From an uncultured Oscillospiraceae bacterium (lineage in GTDB: Bacteria > Bacillota > Clostridia > Oscillospirales > Oscillospiraceae), in the NCBI GenBank assembly GCA_934597165.1, contig CAKTQP010000011.1, forward strand, positions 1 through 50,492: a DNA stretch of 50,492 bases, in the 5' to 3' direction. Below are positions 1-7,315 of the stretch, piece by piece. How positions within the stretch are numbered: position 1 is the stretch's first letter; the number at the start of each line of letters is the position of its first letter. Made by a program: the position numbers and the translations under genes. The notes below the pieces were generated by a model. The model had not been told where the DNA came from. It saw only the letters and a program-made list of their open reading frames with translations, and searched no databases.

Positions 1-560
1 TGGTAGCGGTCGTTGAAATAGTTGTTGTCATAAGTGAACCGGACGGGCAGACGCTTGATGATGAAGGCGGGGAGCTGATCGCAGGGACGGCCCCACTGCT
101 TCTCCGTATAGCCCTTCACCAGCTTTTCGTAGATGTCCTGTCCCACCAGGGAGATGGCCTGCTCCTCCAGATTGGCCGGCTCAGCGGGGGCGTTGCCGCG
201 CTGTGCCTCGATCTTGGCCTTGGCTTCCGCGGGCGTGGCGATGCCCCAGAGCTTGCTAAAAGTGTTCATGTTGAAGGGCAGGTTGTAGATCTCGCCGTGA
301 TAGTTGGCCACGGGGGAGTTGACAAAATTGTTGAAGGAGGCGAACTGGTTGACGTAGCGCCAGATGGCCTCGTCGGAGGTGTGGAAGATGTGGGCGCCGT
401 ACTTGTGTACGTCGATGCCCTCCACTTTTTCCGTGTAGCAGTTGCCGCCGATGTGGGCGCGCTTGTCCACCACAAGACAACGCTTGCCCTGGCGCTTGGC
501 CTCATAGGCGAAGACGGCGCCGAAGAAGCCGGCCCCTACTACGAGATAATCATATTTCAT
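1..560 (-). CDS. glf: UDP-galactopyranose mutase, C-terminal part outside the window
   Basis: Flavoenzyme that converts UDP-galactopyranose to UDP-galactofuranose for cell-surface glycans. About 186 residues are visible; the rest lies before base 1. The N-terminus reads MKYDYLVVGAGFFGAVFA, an FAD-binding Rossmann motif (GxGxxG-type), followed by VDKRAHIGGNCYTE and KYGAHIFHTS, both typical of Glf, and later YTEKQWGRP. The ATG at 560 follows an AAAGGTGG ribosome binding site on the minus strand. A good promoter lies upstream at 633-661. It is divergent from dnaK. Family assignment is firm; the partner glycosyltransferases are not visible here. Confidence 0.93.
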   Translation of the reverse strand, partial: MKYDYLVVGAGFFGAVFAYEAKRQGKRCLVVDKRAHIGGNCYTEKVEGIDVHKYGAHIFHTSDEAIWRYVNQFASFNNFVNSPVANYHGEIYNLPFNMNTFSKLWGIATPAEAKAKIEAQRGNAPAEPANLEEQAISLVGQDIYEKLVKGYTEKQWGRPCDQLPAFIIKRLPVRFTYDNNYFNDRY

Positions 561-632
561 AACAAATACCACCTTTATTTCTGTGGAAAAAATACCGTTG
601 GAACCCATTCTGCTGTGGCTACAGAATAATTC

Positions 633-661
633 ATTATATACCCTTTTGATATACGAGTCAA
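633..661 (-). promoter_or_regulatory. promoter of glf
   Basis: On the minus strand TTGACT (656-661), a 17-base spacer, then TATAAT (633-638), about 70 bases before the glf start. This is a near-consensus housekeeping promoter. Confidence 0.7.
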
Positions 662-797
662 TAAAATGTCTATTAAGGTGGCGGGGAGGGTGAAGGAATC
701 CCAGCGAAAGAGGGAAAATTACAAATTTATTTACAACTTTCCGAAAAAACTATGTTATATTAACATTCGTAATCCAAATGATAGGAGGCCAATGCAG

Positions 798-2603
798 ATG
801 AGGCGTATCATCGGTATCGATCTAGGCACGACCAACAGTTGTGTCGCAGTGATGGAGGGCGGCAAGCCCGTCATTATCCCCAATGCAGAAGGCGGGCGAA
901 CCACGCCATCTGTCGTGGCCTTTACCAAGGACGGCGAACGCCTGGTGGGGGAGCTGGCGCGCCGTCAGGCGGTCACCAATGCCAGCGGCACCATCGCCTC
1001 CATCAAGCGGCAGATGGGCACCGACTATCGGGTGGACATCGCCGGGCGCAAGCGCACCCCCCAGGAGATCAGCGCCATGATCCTCCAAAAGCTCAGGACC
1101 GACGCAGAAGCCTACCTGGGCGAGCCGGTCACCGACGCGGTCATCACCGTCCCCGCCTACTTCAACGACTCCCAGCGCCAGGCCACCAAGGACGCCGGAC
1201 GCATCGCCGGGCTGAACGTCTGCCGTATCATCAACGAACCCACCTCGGCGGCTCTGGCTTACGGCTTAGACCACGGTGCCCCTCAGAAAATTATGGTCTA
1301 CGACCTGGGCGGCGGCACCTTTGACGTGTCCATCATCGAGATCGGTGACGGCGTCATCGAAGTCCTCTCCACCTGCGGCGACAACCACCTGGGCGGCGAC
1401 GACTTTGACACCCGCCTGACCAACCACCTCATCAGCCAGTTCAAGCAGCAGACCCGCATCAACCTGGCCAAAGATCCGGTGGCGGTCCAGCGGGTCCGGG
1501 AGGCGGCGGAGAAGGCCAAAATCGAACTGTCCAGCGCCTCCAGCGCCAACGTGAACCTGCCCTTCATCACCCAGCACCGGGGCAACCCCGTCCACATGGA
1601 TCTGACCGTTACCCGCACCACCTTCGAGTGGCTCATCCGCGACCTCATCGAGCGCACCACCATCCCCGTCCGCACCGCCCTCAACGACGCCGGCATCACC
1701 AGCAGCCAGCTGGGCAAGGTGCTCCTGGTGGGCGGCTCCACCCGCATCCCGGCTGTCCAGGAACACATCCGGCGACTGACCGAAATGCAGCCCTCCAAAG
1801 GGGTCAATCCGGACGAGTGCGTGGCCTTGGGCGCAGCCATCCAGGGCGCTACCTTGGGCGGCGGCCTGGCCACCGTGGAAGGACAGTCCGCAGGCACCGG
1901 CAAAGAGATTTTGCTGTTGGACGTGACCCCCCTCTCCCTGTCCATCGAGACGGTAGGCGGCGTGGCCACCCGGCTCATCAATCGCAACACTACCCTGCCG
2001 GTACACTATTCGCAGATCTTCAGCACCGCGGCCAATTTCCAGACCTCGGTAGAGATCCACGTCCTCCAGGGCGAACGCCCCATGGCGCGGGACAACAAGA
2101 GCATCGGCAAATTCCGCCTCACCGGCATCAAACGCGCCCCGCGAGGCGTCCCTCAGATCGAAGTCACCTTCGACCTGGACGCCAACGGCATCCTGAAGGT
2201 CTCCGCCCGCGACCTGGGCACCGGACGCGCCCAGGAGATCGTCATCGCCTCCAGCTCCAACCTGTCTGAGAGCGAGATCCAGCAGGCCATGGCGGACGCC
2301 GCCCAGTACGCGGCGCAAGATCAGGAGTACAAGGCGTACCAGGAGGTGAGCAACCAGGCGGAGGAGCTGATTTTGCGCTGCAAGAACGCCCTGACCGTCT
2401 GCGGCAAGGACATGGACAAGGGCGAGCGGAAGCAGATTCAGAACGCCTTAGCCAACCTGGAGCACGTGTTCAAAAAGAGCAAACCCGGCAAACGCTCCAC
2501 CGGCGACCGCGCCAGTCTCAGCCAGGCCACCGAACAGCTCAAAGCCTGTGCCGGCGGCCTGCTGGCCCAGTACGAGCAGAAGACCAAAGAAGAACAGCAG
2601 TAA
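798..2603 (+). CDS. dnaK: DnaK-type Hsp70 chaperone, solitary copy
   Basis: ATP-dependent chaperone of the cytosol, 601 residues from the chosen start. Visible are the N-terminal phosphate-binding loop GIDLGTTNSCVAV (about residue 6), VPAYFNDSQRQATKDAG, the second phosphate loop VYDLGGGTFDVS (about 167-178), the adenosine motif LLVGGSTRIPAV, and the substrate domain with LLLDVTPLSLSIET. The ATG at 798 sits nine bases after AGGAGG (783-788); an in-frame ATG at 792 is too close. It is a little shorter than the usual 610-640 residues and ends in a Gln/Lys-rich tail rather than the usual acidic end. No grpE, dnaJ or hrcA is adjacent, and no CIRCE element is seen, so this may be a second, specialised Hsp70 rather than the main heat-shock copy. 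Confidence 0.9.
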   Translation: MRRIIGIDLGTTNSCVAVMEGGKPVIIPNAEGGRTTPSVVAFTKDGERLVGELARRQAVTNASGTIASIKRQMGTDYRVDIAGRKRTPQEISAMILQKLRTDAEAYLGEPVTDAVITVPAYFNDSQRQATKDAGRIAGLNVCRIINEPTSAALAYGLDHGAPQKIMVYDLGGGTFDVSIIEIGDGVIEVLSTCGDNHLGGDDFDTRLTNHLISQFKQQTRINLAKDPVAVQRVREAAEKAKIELSSASSANVNLPFITQHRGNPVHMDLTVTRTTFEWLIRDLIERTTIPVRTALNDAGITSSQLGKVLLVGGSTRIPAVQEHIRRLTEMQPSKGVNPDECVALGAAIQGATLGGGLATVEGQSAGTGKEILLLDVTPLSLSIETVGGVATRLINRNTTLPVHYSQIFSTAANFQTSVEIHVLQGERPMARDNKSIGKFRLTGIKRAPRGVPQIEVTFDLDANGILKVSARDLGTGRAQEIVIASSSNLSESEIQQAMADAAQYAAQDQEYKAYQEVSNQAEELILRCKNALTVCGKDMDKGERKQIQNALANLEHVFKKSKPGKRSTGDRASLSQATEQLKACAGGLLAQYEQKTKEEQQ

Positions 2604-2637
2604 AAAACGGAGAGGTTTCCCAAACCTCTCCGTTTTC
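2604..2637 (+). terminator. bidirectional terminator between dnaK and the DUF4825 gene
   Basis: Inverted repeat with arms AAAACGGAGAGGTTT and AAACCTCTCCGTTTT around a very short loop. A- and T-runs on both sides let it stop transcription from both converging genes. Confidence 0.85.
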
Positions 2638-2640
2638 TCG

Positions 2641-3183
2641 TCATTTCTCGAAAAATTGCTGCGCAAACCCATCCTTCCGCAGGGGCGCTGCCACGGTGTT
2701 CTCCCAGGTGGTCTCCTCCAGCAGGGAAGCCAGGTTCTGCCCGAACACACCAGCCACTTGCTTCCGGGTGAGGGTGTAGGCGGCGTCCGGGAACTGATAG
2801 GTGACCCCGTTCAGGTTGTCGATGGCAGCCATAGCGGCCACAGCAGTGTACACCATATCCTCCTGCATCACGGCCAGACGGGTCTCCGATTCCACATCAT
2901 CTTGGTAGCAGATGGTCACCGTGCAGGCGTCCGAGTCAATTTCATAGGTCTGCTTCCGCTGTCCCAGAGGCAGACTCTGGAACAGGGCGACGGTGTTGCT
3001 GTTGTCCCCCACGTACGGACTCCGATAGGCCAGGCTGGGGGCGATGTCGTGGGTGATGGCGTGGTTCTGCTGAAAGGCGTCCTGCGCGGCCAGCTTGGGG
3101 GGCAGGATGACAAATTGCAGGACGCAAAAGAGCACCGCCGCCACCGCCACCAGCACCAGGATGACCTTGTTCTTCTTACTCAT
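2641..3183 (-). CDS. DUF4825-like membrane-anchored protein
   Basis: A 180-residue protein with one N-terminal membrane segment (about residues 6-24, VILVLVAVAAVLFCVLQFVI) and an outside domain. The motif YRSPYVGDNSNTVALFQSLP matches what I know of DUF4825 domains, whose function is unknown. The start at 3183 overlaps the end of the upstream DUF1700-like gene by eight bases. It is the last gene of padR-DUF1700-DUF4825, a combination in which a PadR repressor controls membrane proteins, likely an envelope-stress or signalling unit. The domain call rests on motif memory. Confidence 0.72.
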   Translation of the reverse strand: MSKKNKVILVLVAVAAVLFCVLQFVILPPKLAAQDAFQQNHAITHDIAPSLAYRSPYVGDNSNTVALFQSLPLGQRKQTYEIDSDACTVTICYQDDVESETRLAVMQEDMVYTAVAAMAAIDNLNGVTYQFPDAAYTLTRKQVAGVFGQNLASLLEETTWENTVAAPLRKDGFAQQFFEK

Positions 3184-3847
3184 GAAAATCCCTCTTTTCA
3201 TACCGCAGCAACAGCTTGGGGAAGGTGCCAAAGGTGATGGGCAGGACGATAGTCAGCAGCTGCTGATAGAGCGGGACCAGCCGCAAGGCGAATTGATAGG
3301 GCCCCATCTCCCGCAGCGACCGTCCAAACCACAGATTGCTGCCAAATGCCTCCGCGCACCACATCCCCGCCAGCACCAGAAAGAACACCCCCCAGCAGAC
3401 CCACAGCAGCCGCGCCGTATGCCGCAGCTGACGATGATCCCGGGGCGCCGTCTCGTCACCGGCGTGCCGACGCCAGTACCAGTAGAGTCCGCCAGTGAAC
3501 AACGTAGCCACCAGCCCCAGATAGCTCAGCTCCGGGAAGGTGAGGAACATCAGGGGCAGGGAAGCGATCCAAAAGAGGACGCTGGCCAGCAGGGCGTTCT
3601 GGGCACAGGCCGCACGGTAGTGCTTCACATAGTACACCGGCCGCCGCCCCTTCAGCAGCAGCCCCACGTCTGGCGCACTGTCCATGGCGCGCTGGGCTGC
3701 TTCCGCCTCACTGTAGCCTTGGGACATCAAATCTGCCTGCCTGGCCTGCATATTGCTCAAAATCTCCGCCTTCAAATCCGCAGCCCCAGGGGCGTTCCGG
3801 TAAGCGTGAAATAAATCCTCTACGAAACATTCCAGATCAGTCATCAT
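3176..3847 (-). CDS. DUF1700-like / permease-prefix-domain membrane protein
   Basis: 223 residues. The first ~70 form a soluble helical domain (LECFVEDLFHAYRNAP, then AEILSNMQARQADLMSQGYS and EAEAAQRAMDS), typical of the regulatory head seen on DUF1700 and 'permease prefix' proteins. Four hydrophobic segments follow (about residues 85-105, 107-125, 145-167 and 190-210). The reading frame overlaps the padR end by 11 bases. A second ATG at 3844 is better spaced from GGGAGGGA and may be the true start. In known modules of this type the head domain is linked to anti-sigma or transporter-control roles; the role here is an inference. Confidence 0.7.
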   Translation of the reverse strand: MMTDLECFVEDLFHAYRNAPGAADLKAEILSNMQARQADLMSQGYSEAEAAQRAMDSAPDVGLLLKGRRPVYYVKHYRAACAQNALLASVLFWIASLPLMFLTFPELSYLGLVATLFTGGLYWYWRRHAGDETAPRDHRQLRHTARLLWVCWGVFFLVLAGMWCAEAFGSNLWFGRSLREMGPYQFALRLVPLYQQLLTIVLPITFGTFPKLLLRYEKRDFHE

Positions 3848-4187
3848 CCGTCCCTCCCAACAGCATCAAATCGATCAAATCCCGCGCCTGCACCCACTCC
3901 TGAATGGCCGTGTGGTAGGCAGCCCTGCCGGGATTCGTCATGTGATAATACTTCCGCCGTCCCCCCTGAGACTCACTGCCCCAGTAGCTCTCAATGTACC
4001 CCTGCTTCTCCAACCGTCGGAGACTGGTGTACAGGGACGGCTCCTTTAGCTCGTAGCGCTGGCCGCTGCGGAGGAAGAGGGTCTTGATGATCTCATACCC
4101 ATAGCTGTCCCCGTCCAGCAGCACGCGCAGGATCATCGTGTCAATGTGACCCCGTATCAGGTCACTGTGAATGGTCTGTGCGCCCAT
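3837..4187 (-). CDS. PadR-family transcriptional repressor
   Basis: A 116-residue winged-helix regulator. Visible features are DLIRGHIDTMILRVLLDGDS, GYEIIKTLFLRSGQRYELKE, PSLYTSLRRLEKQGYIES and GGRRKYYHMTNPGRAAY, the classic PadR recognition helix and wing. Its C-terminal helix is short (PadR-s2 type). The ATG at 4187 follows GAGGTG with six bases spacing; longer readings upstream have no ribosome site. It leads an overlapping three-gene operon. The promoter's -10 box overlaps one arm of an AACATA/TATGTT inverted repeat, which suggests autorepression. Confidence 0.88.
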   Translation of the reverse strand: MGAQTIHSDLIRGHIDTMILRVLLDGDSYGYEIIKTLFLRSGQRYELKEPSLYTSLRRLEKQGYIESYWGSESQGGRRKYYHMTNPGRAAYHTAIQEWVQARDLIDLMLLGGTDDD

Positions 4188-4205
4188 GTGCTTCACCTCG
4201 GGTAC

Positions 4206-4245
4206 AACATAACACACATTACTATGCGTGTCAAGGTAATATGTT
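4206..4245 (-). promoter_or_regulatory. padR promoter with candidate PadR operator
   Basis: Minus strand TTGACA (4229-4234), 17 bases, TATGTT (4206-4211). The inverted arms AACATA (4206-4211) and TATGTT (4240-4245) bracket the promoter. PadR proteins usually bind ATGT-type inverted repeats over promoters, so this is a likely autoregulatory site. Confidence 0.68.
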
Positions 4246-4248
4246 AGA

Positions 4249-4291
4249 AAAAAGCGGGTGCTCATCGTTTCAGATAAGCACCCGCTTTTTG
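4249..4291 (-). terminator. terminator of acpP
   Basis: Arms AAAGCGGGTGCT (4251-4262) and AGCACCCGCTTT (4278-4289), followed on the minus strand by a T-run. It separates acpP from the padR promoter. Confidence 0.85.
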
Positions 4292-4300
4292 ACAGGTCAT

Positions 4301-4356
4301 AGCCTCGCAGAGTTCCAGCAGAATGCCGGACTAAAATGCTTGCATTTTATCGAAGA
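4301..4356. repeat. intergenic repeat family A, short copy
   Basis: Starts with AGCCTCGCAGAGTTCCAGCA and ends with the palindrome TAAAATGC/GCATTTTA a few bases after the acpP stop codon. It lacks the middle part present in the copies at 13321 and 16974, so it looks internally deleted. Confidence 0.7.
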
Positions 4357-4359
4357 GCG

Positions 4360-4584
4360 TTAGCTCACGCACTTCTCCACGAACTTCACCAGCTCGCCGA
4401 TGGTAGCAACCTTTTCTTCCAGCTCCAGCTCTACGCCCAGTTCTTCCTCCAGCTCCATGACCATCTCAACGGTCTCCAGAGAGTCGATGCCCAGGGATTC
4501 AAAAGTGGTCTCCGGGGTGAATTCGGAAGCGTCCTTGCCAGTGTGTTCTGCCAGCAGCTTGATGATGCGATCATAAATGCTCAT
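4360..4584 (-). CDS. acpP: acyl carrier protein
   Basis: A 74-residue acidic four-helix carrier of fatty-acyl chains in type II fatty acid synthesis. The phosphopantetheine site is the Ser in ESLGIDSLETVEMVMELEEE, near residue 37. The chosen start (MSIYDRIIKLL) follows GGAGG with eight bases. It lies 42 bases after a MarR-family gene in the same direction. In several Firmicutes a MarR protein (FabT) regulates acp and fab genes; here only acp accompanies it. Other fatty acid genes are not in this window. Confidence 0.92.
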   Translation of the reverse strand: MSIYDRIIKLLAEHTGKDASEFTPETTFESLGIDSLETVEMVMELEEELGVELELEEKVATIGELVKFVEKCVS

Positions 4585-4626
4585 TGAAAAATCCTCCATG
4601 ATATGGTGTTGATGGGGTGGACGGGG

Positions 4627-5100
4627 TCAGGATTCGGGCGGGTCTTGGGCGTCCGGCGCACTGCCCTGCAAAAAGCGCTTCAGCGTCTCCATGCACCGCA
4701 GCAGGGTGCCCTGTTCCTCCTCCGTGTAGGCGTGGGAACGCTGGGCGAAATGCTGCCGACGGCAGTAGCTGTGGTAGGCGCAGGCCAGCTTGCCCTGATG
4801 GGTGAGGGAGACCAAAATGGAGCGTCCGTCGCAGTGGCTGGGCGCCTTCTCTACAAAGCCCTTCCGCAGCAGCTTGTTCACCGCCACACTGGCAGAGGGC
4901 TTGGCCACTTGCAGGCGCTTTGCCAGCTCGCTCACCGAGATCGCACCCTCCGGCGTCTGGTCGATCTGCTCCAGCAGATGAAATTCTCCCGCGCTCAGGG
5001 GCAGCTTCTGATGACCGGGCAGGGTCTCCTGTTCACTTTTTTTCACGCACTCGTACAGCTCGCCAAAGAGCTGGTTGAATTGTGCCGCAAAGCCTTTCAT
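4627..5100 (-). CDS. MarR-family transcriptional regulator, FabT-like by context
   Basis: 157 residues with the MarR winged helix: AGEFHLLEQIDQTPEGAIS, VSELAKRLQVAKPSASVAVN, KLLRKGFVEKAPSHCDGRSI (wing with D-G-R-S) and LVSLTHQGK. It precedes acpP, so control of fatty acid synthesis (as for FabT) or of a ligand-responsive acyl carrier is plausible. A repeated TTAGTTAG-type sequence lies between its promoter and start (5117-5144), a candidate operator. The recognition sequence does not resemble the FabT site I remember (TTTGA/TCAAA), so the FabT link is only contextual. Confidence 0.82.
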   Translation of the reverse strand: MKGFAAQFNQLFGELYECVKKSEQETLPGHQKLPLSAGEFHLLEQIDQTPEGAISVSELAKRLQVAKPSASVAVNKLLRKGFVEKAPSHCDGRSILVSLTHQGKLACAYHSYCRRQHFAQRSHAYTEEEQGTLLRCMETLKRFLQGSAPDAQDPPES

Positions 5101-5116
5101 TCCATGCCTCCGAATC

Positions 5117-5176
5117 GGTAGTTAAACAAACTAACTAACTAACCGACATCATACAAAACCACAGCCCGTCTGTCAA
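5117..5176 (-). promoter_or_regulatory. marR promoter and candidate MarR operator
   Basis: Minus strand TTGACA (5171-5176), 17 bases, TATGAT (5148-5153). Just downstream, 5117-5144 contains GGTTAGTTAGTTAGTTTG and its partial inverse TTAACTACC, so a dimeric repressor bound there would block early transcription. Confidence 0.75.
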
Positions 5177-5231
5177 GGGGTAATTTGACGAAAGGGGGGA
5201 AGTGTTCACAGAACCGACATAGAGATTTTAC

Positions 5232-5259
5232 TTGACAATGGGAGGGATGTTGCTATAAT
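5232..5259 (+). promoter_or_regulatory. promoter of metK riboswitch transcript
   Basis: TTGACA (5232-5237), 16 bases, TATAAT (5254-5259), about 20 bases before the SAM aptamer. Confidence 0.8.
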
Positions 5260-5278
5260 AAATATAACAATAGAACAG

Positions 5279-5421
5279 CCTTATCAAGAGTGGTGGAGGG
5301 ATCGGCCCGATGAAGCCCGGCAACCTGTGCAGTTTTTTGCGTAAGGTGCCAATTCCGACGGTGAAATATCGAAAGATGAGGAAAAGCTCATTTCGCGTTC
5401 CGCCTCGGAGCGCGTTTTTTC
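5279..5421 (+). ncRNA. SAM-I (S-box) riboswitch with terminator
   Basis: The aptamer begins CTTATCAAGAGTGGTGGAGG, followed by GATGAAGCCCGGCAACC and AAGGTGCCAATTCC, which are the conserved S-box core elements, and closes near GAAAGATGAG. A terminator hairpin with T-run follows at about 5393-5421 (arms around CGCGTTCCG and CGGAGCGCG). SAM binding should favour the terminator and shut down metK, a standard feedback. Confidence 0.93.
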
Positions 5422-5477
5422 TATTAGAAGGCTGTTTCTCTTGCGAATTTTATGTTAGTAGAGAAAGGATAAGCAGC

Positions 5478-6659
5478 ATGAGAAAGCATTTGTTTACATC
5501 TGAATCTGTCACTGAGGGGCATCCCGATAAGATGTGCGACCAGATTTCTGACGCCGTACTGGACAACATCCTGGCGCAGGATCCCAACGCACGTGTGGCC
5601 TGTGAGACCGCTACCACCACTGGTATGGTTCTGGTCATGGGTGAGATCACCACCACCGCTAAGGTGGACATCCCCTCCATCGTCCGCAGCACTGTCGACC
5701 GCATCGGCTACAACAACCCGGCCTACGGCTTCGACGCCAACAGCTGCGCCGTCCTGACCACCCTGGACAAGCAGTCCCCCGACATCGCCATGGGCGTGGA
5801 CAACTCCTTTGAGTACAAAGAGAGCAACGTGGACACCGCTGACCTGATCGGCGCCGGTGACCAGGGCATGATGTTCGGCTACGCCTGCGATGAGACCGAA
5901 GAGTATATGCCCGCTCCCATCGCTCTGGCCCACCACCTGACCCTGGCCATGGCCAAGGAACGGAAGTCTGGCGCTCTGCCCTGGATGCGTCCCGACGGCA
6001 AGAGCCAGGTCACCGTGGAATACGATGAGAACGGCAACGTCTCCTGGTGCCCCACCATCGTCATCTCCACCCAGCATGACCCTGACATCGCCATCAAGGA
6101 CCTGCGGGAAGCCATCGTGGAACAGATCATCCGTCCCACCCTGCCCAAGGAACTCATCCGTCCGGAAACCCGCTTCTTCGTCAACCCCACCGGCCGTTTC
6201 GTGGTCGGCGGCCCTGTGGGCGACTCCGGCCTGACCGGTCGTAAGATCATCGTCGATACTTATGGCGGCTCCGCAGCCCACGGCGGCGGCGCATTCTCCG
6301 GCAAGGACCCCACCAAGGTGGACCGCAGCGCAGCTTACATGGCACGTCACGTGGCCAAGAACATCGTCGCCGCCGGCCTGGCCAAGAAGTGCCAGATCGA
6401 GCTGGCCTACGCCATCGGCGTGGCACGCCCTGTCTCCGTCCTCATCGACACCTACGGCACCGGCGTCCTGCCCGATGAAAAGCTGGCTGGCATCGTGGAC
6501 GAAGTCTTCGACCTGCGTCCCGCTTCCATCATCGACTACCTGAACCTGCGCCGCCCCATCTACGAGCAGACCGCAGCTTATGGCCACTTCGGTCGTCCCG
6601 ACCTGGATCTGCCCTGGGAAGCCCTGACCAAGGTGGAGACTCTGAAGCAGTACCTGTAA
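5478..6659 (+). CDS. metK: S-adenosylmethionine synthetase
   Basis: Makes S-adenosylmethionine from methionine and ATP in the cytosol. 393 residues, normal length. Key motifs are TSESVTEGHPDKMCDQISDA at the N-terminus, GAGDQGMMFGYA, and the P-loop-like GGGAFSGKDPTKVDRSAAY. The ATG at 5478 follows GAAAGGAT; upstream in-frame codons lie inside the riboswitch. Regulated by the SAM-I riboswitch directly upstream. It stands alone, with terminators on both sides. Confidence 0.98.
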   Translation: MRKHLFTSESVTEGHPDKMCDQISDAVLDNILAQDPNARVACETATTTGMVLVMGEITTTAKVDIPSIVRSTVDRIGYNNPAYGFDANSCAVLTTLDKQSPDIAMGVDNSFEYKESNVDTADLIGAGDQGMMFGYACDETEEYMPAPIALAHHLTLAMAKERKSGALPWMRPDGKSQVTVEYDENGNVSWCPTIVISTQHDPDIAIKDLREAIVEQIIRPTLPKELIRPETRFFVNPTGRFVVGGPVGDSGLTGRKIIVDTYGGSAAHGGGAFSGKDPTKVDRSAAYMARHVAKNIVAAGLAKKCQIELAYAIGVARPVSVLIDTYGTGVLPDEKLAGIVDEVFDLRPASIIDYLNLRRPIYEQTAAYGHFGRPDLDLPWEALTKVETLKQYL

Positions 6660-6694
6660 TGGCCTGCGCTCAGGAAGAAAAAGCTGTAAACCAG

Positions 6695-6731
6695 AAACCG
6701 GCAGACACTTTTGTGCCTGCCGGTTTTTTGT
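6695..6731 (+). terminator. terminator of metK
   Basis: Arms AAACCGGCAGACAC and GTGCCTGCCGGTTT followed by a run of Ts. Confidence 0.9.
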
Positions 6732-6743
6732 TTGGAGTAGTAA

Positions 6744-6866
6744 CGGAACGGAGGTCAAGCCCGCAGGCCGATTTAAGTTTTGCGGAGCTTTTACAAAAGC
6801 GACTGGGGTCCAGGGGCAAGGCCCCTGGTCGGCATCCGCAGATGCCGAAATCTCTTAATCGTAAAA
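6744..6866 (+). repeat. intergenic repeat family C, copy 1
   Basis: Contains CGGAGGTCAAGCCCGCAGG, then TTTAAG, AAAAGCGA, GGGGTCCAGGGGC, GGCCCCTGGTCG and TCCGCAGATG. The same order of blocks occurs inverted at 37185-37312. Includes a strong hairpin (CCAGGGGC/GCCCCTGG). No coding potential. Confidence 0.7.
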
Positions 6867-7262
6867 AAAGCGCAGGAGAGGGTTCTCACTTTATGCTGTA
6901 CATATAAAAATAAATCAGGCACGGAGGGGAATCCGTGCCTGATTTGGGGAGGGGTAAGGGGTAATAAAGAAGAAATAAGATGACATGAAAGGAAATTCTG
7001 TAGTGCTCCGCCTCGATCGGAACGATCGAGAAGCGGGCTGCCATTCGGATGACTTGCATCATCCCTTTCATTGTTAAAATAATAACATTCTTAAACGCAG
7101 ATTGCAAACCGCAGAAAAAACGGAATACGTTAAAAATTTCACGAAAAAACCGGCAAATCGCCCCTTCTGCCGTGAAATAGTTAAAAAATTAACGAAAAAG
7201 CGGAAAAAAGCAGATGCAAGAGAAAAAATAGCCAAAGTTCGCGGTTGATTCTGTACAAAATA
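6867..7262. other. non-coding stretch between metK and purD
   Basis: About 400 AT-rich bases. It holds a strong hairpin at 6912-6945 (arms AAATCAGGCACGGA and TCCGTGCCTGATTT) and a GC-rich island near 7000-7060 with the palindrome TCGATCGGAACGATCGA. A minus-strand reading across the island (6886-7107) gives MKGMMQVIRMAARFSIVPIE but has no clear ribosome site and no family I recognise. No gene is called. Confidence 0.5.
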
Positions 7263-7263
7263 C

Positions 7264-7304
7264 ACAAAAACGGTGGAGTATTTGGAATACTCCACCGTTT
7301 TCCT
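7264..7304 (-). terminator. terminator of the purine operon (after purD)
   Basis: Arms AAAACGGTGGAGTATT and AATACTCCACCGTTTT with a two-base loop, A- and T-rich on both sides; it lies 12 bases beyond the purD stop. Confidence 0.88.
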
Positions 7305-7315
7305 AACAGAAATAG

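Noticed and set aside
2548..3237. 229-codon plus-strand frame opposite the DUF4825 gene
   Set aside because: It begins inside dnaK and crosses the terminator; the minus-strand gene has a membrane helix and a family motif.
5424..6758. 444-codon open frame antisense to metK
   Set aside because: High GC leaves the opposite strand free of stops; the sense frame is a textbook MetK and the antisense product is low-complexity Gly/Val/Asp-rich.
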